A stretch of 64,000 nucleotides of DNA from Ciona savignyi (taxonomy: Eukaryota > Chordata > Ascidiacea > Phlebobranchia > Cionidae). A program made the position numbers and the translations under genes. The notes under the pieces are model-generated. The model had not been told where the DNA came from. It was given only the letters and a program-made list of their open reading frames with translations, and searched no databases. The number at the start of each line of letters is the position of its first letter. Position 1 is the stretch's first letter. Location of the stretch: assembly GCA_000149265.1 (NCBI GenBank), contig CH003313.1, positions 2,579,314-2,643,313 of the forward strand. Direction: 5' to 3'. This document shows positions 43,378 to 55,300 of this stretch, in pieces.

Positions 43378-46300
43378 TCAGAGTTTACTGGTCTCCGATG
43401 TTTCTCCCCTTTTCTCACTTCCATTTTCGGGCATGTAGTCCGGCGAATTGGAGTTTTCTACAAAATATTAATTTTTACCTTCGTCAGTGATCCAAAACAG
43501 TGGTTCCCAACCCCTAGTCCGAGGATTAGTTTGTACCGGGCCACACCACCCGCATATTTATCTGTTTTAATACCGAGCTAAGTTGCAAACCCATTATGGT
43601 CTGGTCACGAGAACCGTTTTTTGTAAAGGTCGATAAATGTATCGTCGCTTTTAACCACACGAGCGTTCCCATGTTTTGCAAATTACTAGAAGTTCTTTGT
43701 TTTAATGATGTAACAAGCTTACTTGTGACGTTACAAAGTTGCTTATTGCACAATTTTCTAGTAGGTTGTGTGCAAAACATCATGATCAAATTGTGCAGTC
43801 ATTCAAACTTATAATAATCAATATGCCTTACTGGGCCACAGCAATATTATTAAATCTCCGAGGCGGTTAAAAAAGTTGTGGGTCATTGCTCCAAACAACT
43901 TAACTTACCGCTGCCATAAAACAGCTGAATTTCGAGAAGTTTCTGTCTTCTTGATGCGATAGCCAAATCGGAAGGCACGTCGCTTATTACAATGTCAACA
44001 AAGGATTTGAGACCAAATACAATGTGCTAAAAAACAGGATAGAATATTTATGTTTATCTTCAATGGGGCGTTAACACACGCAATGGTGCGTTAACACACG
44101 GGCAATCGTCAGAACACCTTGCACCCACTGTCGAGTTATTGGGGCTACAACAGTGTGTTATATATGATTCACATGTTACTTCAATTAAGTAGAACCCATT
44201 AATCCCACGGGTTCAGGCAATATCTGTTAAGTGTCTTCCCCCAGAACGCATCCTATAAGCTAGTGACCCGTTTCAAACCTTCAACCCTTCGGTTAAATGG
44301 CGGCGCACTAACCCACCAGACTTATCGGTCGGAATAAAATAAACTATGAAGTTTTGTGTTTAGAATACACCACCAGACGTAAAACACGCTATTACAGCGC
44401 TATTACTGAATTCTTGTTTCTTATTCAAATAAGTTGCTCTTTTGCCTTTCGCAAATTTTCAACAAGCAGTGTTAAAAATCAAGAAAATGGGGCTTTAATC
44501 TTAATGACTGAATGCTGCATTTCTTTAATTTATAGTGTTTAATGAGAACTTTATGCACTCAAAGTGTTTAACTACTGTAATTTTGCCATTTTATCCTGTC
44601 TCCTTAACTTGAAATAATTGTTTTATTCTTCTTTATTGTAACGAAGGAGCAAAATAATAAACCAAAACAATTTTGTACTGTATGTACCACTTAAAAAAGA
44701 TATATGAATCAAATTTTAAGGTCTCTGGCAATTACATTGGATAAGCATTAAACACGAATATTCCTGCACAAGAAGGTACCAAAATTACATTCATAATTTT
44801 TTTAAATTTCCCGATTGATTTTTACTTACCTCAAATATTAGCAAGAAAATTAGGCGTCCAGCAAGTATATGCCAGTAGTTGATTTGGTTCGGATTGGTTG
44901 TAGGAGTTACCTCGAATGCGTTGAATCTAAAAACAAGAGTTACATATATATTTTTAGCAGGTTAGGATTCGAATCGATGATGGGCTTATCAATAAAATCG
45001 TTTTGTATACAATTCGGTATATATATATATATATCCGCCGCATTAACCATTCTGCCATACGACTGTATTGAGTTACATAAATAAACCTTTACATAAATTT
45101 AATGAACGAAAAAGGCATCATGCAGCATTATAAAGATTATCAAACCATATCAACTCAGAATGTATGGGGAATTCCCGAATTGTCCCGGAATATAAAACAT
45201 TTTTTCCGGTATTTATAACTCCCCTAGTCGTAAGACCTTGGGTTTGTTTGTAAAAAAAAAACTTTTTTTAAAGTGCATGTCTGGCTCTTACCAATAGCTT
45301 ATACAGTTAATTAGCTAGGACAGGGGTGGGTAAACTTCTCTAGAGAGAAAATTAAATTCTTTGGTGGGCCGAACCTGGCCCGGCGGGATGTATGTTGCCC
45401 ATTCCTGGCTTCGGAATAGCAAGCCTTATACACAAACTTATCCCTTTATCACAAAATGAATCCCCCTATCAAATACGTAAACTAATATTATCAAATACGT
45501 CCTCTAATATTTATAAATGTGACAACGAAAAATGTTTGAATCGAGTGTCAAATTATTATTTTCTTATCTTTGTTTTATTGTGGTTTACAATCAAGAATAT
45601 TCTTTCATAGAACATCGATAACAAATTTGGATCGGTAACTTTGAGATCTATTAGTTTTGGCCTGCACAAATAAATAAAGCAGAAAAAGTATGTAAGGTAA
45701 CCAGGGGTCGAATATTTCTGCTTAAAAACAGAAACATTTTGTGTTCGGTCAGTTTGCCAAGTAACATTCTTTAGTTTCTGATAATTTTAAAGAATGTCCG
45801 TTTAGTTAGTAGCTTTAGCCAGGAAAGTAAATTGTTGATCGAACCACACTGATAATCGCAAAATCATACCTGCAAGAAGGTGTGCTGTTCAAACTGGTAT
45901 TGACAGCAATGTTCATCGATCTGATGTCCTGGACGGCTATTTCACCCAGAGAGTTTTCCAGGAAGCCGCTAATGCACCTGCAATGAGATAATCTAAGTGT
46001 AAATACCATGGTAATTAAAAAAGCATGTAAATGGCAGATAGTGTAATTTACTTCTGGTAAAATTAAAGAATAGAAGATAATGTGACTGAAAACCCCGATT
46101 CCAATTACTTGTTTTAAGATATCCACATATTATCCTGGATGTTAGCGTATCAAACGTGGTCTCATTCATTCTAATACTTATGTTGACAAGCAAGAGGTTT
46201 GTAATTAATAAACTGAGAGTTCTAAATATTGTAAGTGTGAAGTATTAGTCGGCCGGTTGCTCTAAGTGCGTCGCCAGGTGTGAAATAGGTCGCCAGCTAG

Positions 46301-49300
46301 TCGGTTGTGTCCTTGAGTAAGGCACTTTACGAACATTGCCTGAACCCAGCGGATAAATGGGTTCTACCAAATTGAAGAAACGTGTCTGTCATATACAACA
46401 CACTGCAATAGCTCCAGTAACCCGACGATGGGCACGAGGTGATCTGACGATTGCCCGTGTGTTAACCCCCTTGGTTTTCCCATTCACGGGGATAAACATG
46501 AATATCCTGAATATCTTATCCTAATAAAAAAAGCACTGAACAGAAAATATACTACATCCACTATAATAAAAAATCTATAAGAGCTAAAAAGCACACAATT
46601 GAGTGTAATAAATAAGATCTTTATTTAGCCAAACCAGGTAAACCACACAAAAGTAAAACTTACGGTAAACTAGTTTCAGCTCCATTGGCGCAAGGTCCAT
46701 ATAAGAGGGAGTAAACGACCTTCGGGATGAATGACGAAGTAATTCCGATCACCAGTCCATTGGTGAGAACCGAAATTGTACTGATCGATTGCAATATATC
46801 AAGCCACATTCCTATGGTATGGATATTACTATTAGGTTGGTATAGTTAGTAAGCACTAGGGTTAAACAGAGGGGTGGGCAACTTCTCTAGTCGGCGGGCT
46901 GTGGGAAAATGGAGTCCTTGATGGGCCGGATTATTACATGAATAGTATTCAATATCTTAACCAAATATTTATTTCCTAATGCAATGACACTATTACAGGG
47001 TATGGTTAGATACAGTCCACATTACAGGTTATGGTTAGATACAGTCTGTGGTGTCAAAATCCCTTTACGGGCTGTATGTTGCCCATGGCTAGTTTAGAAC
47101 AATACTTATTCGTATTTAAGTGTGTCTGGGTAGTTAAAGTGTTTTAAGCAAATGCAAGGGGTGTTAAGACCAAATTAAATTGGTATGCATGATTACAGGT
47201 ATATGTGTGAACGTAGGGTTATGGATTTGGGTATGTATGTCTTTGTAGTGAGGAATTGCAGGGGTTGATAATTTGAGGGTCAGGACAGGTTTATTCCTTA
47301 ATTAAAGTGGCTTCTAGGTTCTTATAGATTTACCAATATCGTTCCCTCTTAACGGAGGTACTCGTCGAAGCTGGACGATGAACTTATAAGCGTCGACCCG
47401 TATTTCAATGATGTTGTTAAGCAGAGCGAAGAAAGGTGCAAGAGGGAAGGCGGCCACGAACAACGTGATGAAACCAAATTGGATGACTGTTGGGAATAGA
47501 ATAGCAAACTGGTAATTAGGAATGACTCTTTGAAAATTTGTTTGTGCAAAATTGAAAAAGATTGATGATAGTCATTGGAAAGGGATAATATAGAGTATAT
47601 GTGTTTATCATTGTAAAGGGGGTTTCAGGCAATGTGTGTTAATTGCCGTGCTTATGGACACAACTTGCTAGCGACCAGTTTCGAATCTGTAAACCTTTGG
47701 CTGAAAGGCGAAGCAGTAAATCAACTACGCAGTAAACCAATCGAATTAGCAGTCTAGTGGGTGGTGGGAAAAACTAAAAATATATGACCGAATTTCTTAT
47801 GTGTATAGGCCGAACCATAGGCCGAACTTCTTATGTGTATTCTCTCAAACGATTACAAAAGAAACGATTACAATATTCCAAGTGGACTGTTTAGATTCCA
47901 CAACTGTTCTATTGGTTACTTCAAGGTAGTTGACACAGCAGTGTTTAAAGACTCACCCATTTCAAGATATTCAGAAAACAAACCCAACTCTCCAAATTGG
48001 GAAAGGGTGAAGTCCTGGAATGTTGGGTTGTCATCAAATTGCTGGCTACAGCTCGCACTTCCTTCTCCAAGTTCGCCTGAAGTTATTTATAGGATAATCG
48101 TGTTTATCCTTGTGAATGGGAAAACCAAGGGAGTTAACACATGGGCAATCGTCAGATTACCTTGTGCCCATTGTCGGGTTACTGGAGCTAATGCAGAGTG
48201 TTGTGTATGATTCACATGTTTCTTCAATTTGTTAAACCCATTAATCCACTAGGTTCAGGTAATGCTCGTTAAATGCCTTGCTTAAGGACACGACTGATTA
48301 GCTAGCGACCAGTTTCGCACCTGCAACCCTTTCGGCTGAAAGGCGACGCACTTAACCACCAAGCTAATTCGTTGGACTTATAAAATGGACTTTTACATTC
48401 GCCATTATTCAAAGATATAAACAAAACAATGACACCAAATTAACCTTCTATACCTTGTTCTGCTTTTGGTATTGAATCTTTAGCCTTGCGACTTGAACTA
48501 TTTACTTTTCGCCTTGCCCACCAAGACTTGATAATTCTGCACAATGGAAAGATCATTTAATGAATGCATGGTAAAATGTTCAAAAAAGTTCTCTGAAGTA
48601 AAATATAGTAAATAAATTGTTTAGTAAATATGGTATATTGTAAAAAAACATACGGTATCAGTAGTTCTTGGGTGTTGTTCAGAGCTTGCTTCAGAATCAT
48701 AACGATTGCGAGGCTTATACATACATCGATAAGGCATCCGGTAGGATCACACTAAAAACGATACCAAATTACGTACTGACAAGGTATCAGAGTACATCTA
48801 TGTACGTCTTAATGTGTTTTGCCCAATTTTCCATATATTGTTGGACCTGATTTTTACTAAATATTTCAATATAAAAAGAGTAGACTTACATATATCCTAA
48901 CCGATTTATTCCCCAATTTCCCATAGTTGGACCTGATTTTAAACTTTTTTTTATATTTTTCTGCGTAACATAGGTGACAGGCATGTACGGTCGCTAGGTC
49001 ATTGGGAAGAACGCGTTATCGAAGCAGGTTAAAACTTTTTAGGAATCAAAACTGAACCCATAGTTTGCCGGAAGTTTTATTTGATTACAAAACCCAAGGG
49101 AAATTTCTGCTATTGGGAAAAATGTAATTGATAGATTTTTTTGTTTCAATATGACAGTTAAAACATTAGATTCAAACTTAATAATTTACCTCTTCTAATC
49201 GATATCCAAACATTGTGTTGTAACCATACGGAGAACCAGCAAATCGACCTTTAAAGAACGCCGCATAGACTATGGATGAATAGTAGTTGACTGCTTGAAA

Positions 49301-52300
49301 CAGGAACATCTTCAATGTGTATGAGTCCTCGAATTCTGTACGAGTCCGAGGTGCCTCTGTAAAAAGTTGTTTAACACTTAATACGACTGATTAGCTTGGT
49401 GGGTTCAGCCGAAGGGTTGCAGGTTACAAACTGGTCGCTTCCGTTCGCTAACTAGTCACTTAACAGACATTGCCTGAACCAATCGATTAATGGGTTCTAC
49501 AAAATTGTGTTTTACCATTTACGGGGATAAATATAAATATCCTATTCTATCCACTCATGCTTTGTGTAATTAAATACAAATAATTTTGGCGATAGCTTAT
49601 TCGGAAATTAACCAGACTGGTAATTGGATGCCACGTTCGAAACATACAATGTGTTATTTGTATAAGTTCGTTGCCCTTGACAAACATTTTTTAGTCCCAT
49701 TGGTATCTAAAGGGTTTATAAAAGCTGGGAAATGAAAAAAACTAAGAAGTCTGGTTCTTTGACTGTAACCATGTGGCATTTCAATACACGGTCAGGTCGT
49801 AATTACTGTTCTCTTAATGTTTTAAGCATTATATTTTGAACCAGTGATGGCCTTTGTAAATAAGTCCGTTTTACTATGCAATTCAGTATATATCAGTCCA
49901 TTTGGCCATACGACCATACATGGGATAAGCATTGTAGCAAAGCCCTACTGCATAAAGATTCAAAATCCATTGGCACTAACTCTCATAAATCGAACACACA
50001 TACACAGACAACATATAGTCAAACATAGTGGTCAAATCAAGCAACAATGATTTCCAGAATACACAATAAATACACAACCAGTACAACTAATTAAATTCAT
50101 TAAAAATGTATAGATAACTTACCCAGGTTGGTAAGCTTGATTGCCAGTTTGCTGTAAACCTGTAAAGTTAAACCCGTTAGATACCACAAATTTTAATTGA
50201 GACTTGCCTTATGTACGAAAAACTAACTCTTATGTAGGCTGACTTGATAGTTTTTCCTGTGTTATAGGCTCTGCATATAAATATCTATCCAACTTTTTTT
50301 GTGTTAGTGGGATGACATCAAGAAATGTGAAATCGATATAGGCCTAGGTACGAATGTACAAATGCATAAACAGCTTACCTTGTCCATGATAGTTATGACT
50401 ATAAAGTTAATGACAGATGCAGTGATTGAAATTATGAGTCTGATATTTCTACGGATTATCCCGTCCTTTGTCACTTGGTATGCCAACACTGATGTGATGG
50501 TACGGTAGACTATAATCCCAAACAGCGCAAAAATTACCAGGAGCAGCTGCAATTTTAATGTTTTAATTAAAACACATGCGAAGCAATTGAATATATAATT
50601 AAATATATAGCACCGCGGTATAATTTAGCATTATTTCATCAGAGTCTGCAGATGTCTATCGTTTAAAATAATTAACGAAACTTAATTAGAAAAAATAGAA
50701 TTCATAAACTAGAGTGAAATTTAGCTTCCTTTTAAAAGATACTTAAATTGCCAATCAGGGTAACACAGGATCTGGGTTCGACCATCATATCATTACCACA
50801 TTTCTGTAGACTTGCTTATAGAGCCTTGATCAAGTGAGTTCAAGGGAATATTTCGAACAATTGAAACATGAAAAAATCGACTAAAGTGTGGGGATGCTGC
50901 GTATTAACTACGTAATTGTCCGAGTGATTAGCTTGGTAGTTTAATTCCTCGTCTTTCAACTGAAGGGTTGTCGTATCAAAACTGGTAGCTAGTCGGTTTG
51001 TGTCCTTGGGCAAGCCACTTAACAGACATGGCTTAAACCCAACAAACTGGTGTGCGCAAGGTAATTTGACGGTTACCCGTGAGTTAACCCCCTTGGTTTT
51101 CCCATTCACAGGAGATACACATGAATATGATATCTAATTCTTACCATATGATACAACCACTTCTTACCATAAGAACCAAAGTTGACACGGAAAAAGCTAC
51201 CCTCCTTGCTTTTATCTTGGTCGACAAATGTGCTTCCATCTTTCCAGTCACCGGATTCAGCTTTTTCTTGTTCGACACAATCACGTATTCCGGCCGCACC
51301 AAATCCTAGTGAACGATTGCAATTATTTTTAAAAAACTTTGTTTTTGATGTTTTTTTATAAGTTTCGCTTTTGATTAAGCGCCAGCAAAATGTTTGGGGT
51401 TAAAAAAGGAAAAGCTTTCTTTAATTAACAATTATCACAATAAAAGATGAAAAGAAGACAGTAGTTAAAATTTAAAAATAAGATGTGTCCCAAAGATGTT
51501 CTTTAAAAGAATATTTTAGCAGAAAGTTCAACTAGAAGTTAAGAAATGAGCAAAAACAACGTCATCGATACCTCTTCCTGCTCAAAATCCTCGGTGTCCC
51601 ATCTGTAGGACAATCTTGCTCGGTATCGCTTCCATAGTTCTATGAAGAATGTCGCTGCGTAGATTTGATATGACGTTAAAATGGAAGTTTTTGCATACAT
51701 AACGGTATAAGTAGATACAAGATATATGTATAGGTCATAGGTTAAGCCTATAGGAAATTTATGTTTATCTCACAGTGTGGTAAAACACAAGGAACGTAAA
51801 CACATGGGTAATCGTCAGATTAACTCGACAGTCAGGATACATGATTCACACGTTCCTTCAATTTGATAAAACCCTTTAAAAAACACAACCGATTAGCTAG
51901 CAACCAGTTTGAAATCTGCAACCCTTTGACTGAAAGGCAATGCACTAACCCACCACGCCATATGGTTTAAAAGTATATAACATATGTATATGCCAATATA
52001 CCAAATGCATATAGTCTAAATGTTAAAGCTAATTAATCCTGATAATATGTTAAAGGAATAAACCACAAAAATTAATCAACAGTATATTTTACCCCAAATT
52101 GACATTATAAATGCAAACACCACCGTGCCGGAGTTGTCAAACACATATGTGATCTTGCTATATGTGCATGATCCCCTTAATGGTGTGAAACCACACGTCT
52201 CACACAGCGGACAAATAGTGAAGTTGGAGGCACAAATGTCCTTTCTGTAAAGATGGGTTATCTCTTAATGCTTGTTTTGTTGTAAATAATAAAACTTTTT

Positions 52301-55300
52301 TAACATCACCTTTAGTTGTTAGATTGTATACCAAGTCAGAGACACCCTATTAAAATTATTCAAATTTTAATTTTAATTTTGGTATGACCCGTTTGTTTAC
52401 AGAACAGATAAATTTTTAACACACTGATTTACTTTAAGCAATCTATCTAATAACAACCACAACTTTTCCAAATACAAATGACTCATCCATTCTTACACTA
52501 ATGGTTCAGTTCCAAGGGTCACCACTCCATATAAAAACACAACGATTCCTAGTATTGAAGCAGGGATTAGCATCATTGTGTAGAAGCCAAGCCATGCGAA
52601 GTAGATGGCGATCTTCTCCCCAAAATACAATCTGTTTGTGCGTTATGTTATTAGAGATTCAACAAATGGGCACCTTTTTATAAATTATGTATCATTTCGA
52701 TTTAAAAAACAAACTGCAATACTTACTTTCCAGTATCTATATTGTATGTTGCCGTATATTAGAGCTAAGATGGTTTACCCTTAAGAAAACATGAGTATCT
52801 TAGAATATGACGCCATCGCCTAAATTTGTTACGTAGTGTTACAACTTACACGGATAGCTCAACAAATAAGGTAATTCTAATAACTACAGGATCGCTTGAA
52901 GGGTTAGGATTAGGGTACAGTTAGGTTTAGGGTTAGGATTAGCGATGCAAGCAATCCAAGCAATTCTGTAGTAACTAGAGGCACCCAATCTAATAAGAAC
53001 TAAGTAGTATCACAAAAATAGCTCACCTTATAAGATCCAACGGTTGGGGTCGAGCCCATGCGCCTATACGAGCCCAGGTCCAATACAGAGTTTGCCTTGG
53101 ACCTAAAGCTGAACCTAAAAGTTTGTTTCATTAAAATGCAAAAATCGTTTTATTTATTTTAAGATTCCCGACTATAGTTTGTCGCAACTTTTAAATTTAC
53201 CAAAAACCCCAAAGGGGAATTCCCGCTAACAGGAAAAATGTTAAAAAGTCCATTTTCAGCATTTTTGGCGTTTTCGCCTACATTTTGCATTGGAAAGGAA
53301 TAGTTACGTCAAATTTCTAAAAAAAAAAATCTTAAACGTCTGCAAACGTGAATCAGTAAAGCATAATTTTAATTAAAATAACCTAACTTTCTCCCTAGAA
53401 ATCCCCCAAAATAAAATATGCTTAAGCTAATAATAATTACACTATTAGTATGCGTATGAAGCAGTCAGGTCTAAAATAAATGTATAAAGAATCTAAATAT
53501 AAAGAAAGATATGCGTTCGGCTCATATCAATTTTTAACTATTTTTGAATTTTTAAAATGTTAATAACTTAAATGAAATATTTAAATAAGTTTAAATTAAT
53601 AAATTGAAAGTGCCTGCGAGCCTAAAAGTTTGGGAAGCCATGATTCAGACAACTATACCTTCTTTTGGTAGTTTCCATGTCCCTTCGTGCGGAGGGTAAG
53701 CATCGAGATAAGCACCCTCCGACAGCAATTGTGAAATTCCAATATCATTTTCGTTCTCGCCGTAGCTTGTGATTTGCAGAATGTTGTTAACCTACGGAAC
53801 ACACCCTGCTATTTCTGGTTTAGCTGGCCGACCGGTTAGTCTGGTGGTTTAGTGCGTTTCCTTTCAGCCGAAGAGTTACGAGTTCAAAACTGGTCACTAG
53901 AAAGTCGGCCCTAACCCAGCTGATTATTGGGTCACCAAATTAAAGGAACGTGTGAATGATTCACCACATACTAAAATAGCTCTGATAACTTAACAGTGAG
54001 CGCAAGGTGATCTAACGATTGCTCGTGTGTTAACCTACTTGATTTTCCCGTTCACGAGATTTAACATGAATATTCTATCCTACCTAAAACTATAGGACCA
54101 CATAAAACATATCTATGCCAAAATCCCAATCGTATTTAAATAAAATCTAAAATTTTCTAAAAAAAAATTTTCGATATGCAAAATGGCCTATTTGTGTAAG
54201 TTTTATGATCCTAGCACGCATACCCCCCATGGTAATAAAGTATCGGGCGATTTGTCCAAACAAGCAAGGAAAAACTCGATTCTCACAGAAAACATGTTGC
54301 CTGTGTGAGTTTTAAATATTTTATACGACCACCAAAAACGTACATAACTTTGATTCAAATTACAACAGCTATATATATATATATCGTTTGATACAGTACC
54401 AAAACGAGGAATTGGGTATTTATAGCTTTTGATTGGATTATCAACCACGTTGTAGCCTATGGTATACATCACTTACCAATCGATATCTTTCTGTTTTCGT
54501 GAAAAACGTTTCTTTACTCTCCATCAGAAACCTTAAAATGAGGCGATTTACGTAAATTCGTGATCAACTGTTTATAGCTGGGTGGGAAAAAGAATAGGTG
54601 GCATTTAACAAACTCTTCTGTACATCGCGTAACTACAAGAGTCGAGTTCCCGTACACTCATGTGGCATATTGATCAATGCGACCTTACATAACTACTTAC
54701 ATATAGAAAACGGTCTTAGCAACAAGTCTATATTGGGTTCGAAAATAAGTCCGGATAAAAATGAGTCGGGTTCCCGAGCTAATTTATGACTTTAAAAAAA
54801 AGTTTTGTAAATTAATTTGTAGACCCTGCGTAGACACTGGCCCATATATAAATGAAGATTGTAAATTCATAAGCAAAACTTACGAATCAAGTCGATTTTT
54901 ATCAAACGTCGCTGTAAAAAAGGATTCATCGTTTTCATGGGTGTCGTACGTGTAGTTAGTTTCTTTGAAACACCCGGTAAGATACTAAGAAGTATAGAAA
55001 TCGTAAATACAATTAAATAATCTTATTCTGAAATCAATATACCTTCTCAATGACGCCACGAGTCGTCCTGTTATTATGGAAGATGTCGTTCCTGACGAAT
55101 GGTTTTTTGAGCCTACTAATCTGAGCCCATCGACATAAGGTTTCCCAGCTTGCGTTAATTTTAATAAAGCTAGTTCCTCCGTGCTGTGAATAAACAAACA
55201 AATGTGATATTTTACATACAATTCGTGTACATGGTGTGGGTTAATTCTATTCCAACGTACGTGGCCATCGCTTCTACCATCACACTGCATGTCACAGTTT

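Noticed and set aside
45321..45415. 8-bp target duplication for hAT-4
   Set aside because: Flanks agctagga/gcttcgga match only 4 of 8, so I keep the element by its ends only.
48960..53240. Similarity between 49,050-49,130 and 53,165-53,245 (TATAGTTTG..., AACCCxAAxGG...GGAAAAATGT)
   Set aside because: Suggestive of another dispersed repeat, but too short and diverged to define by eye.
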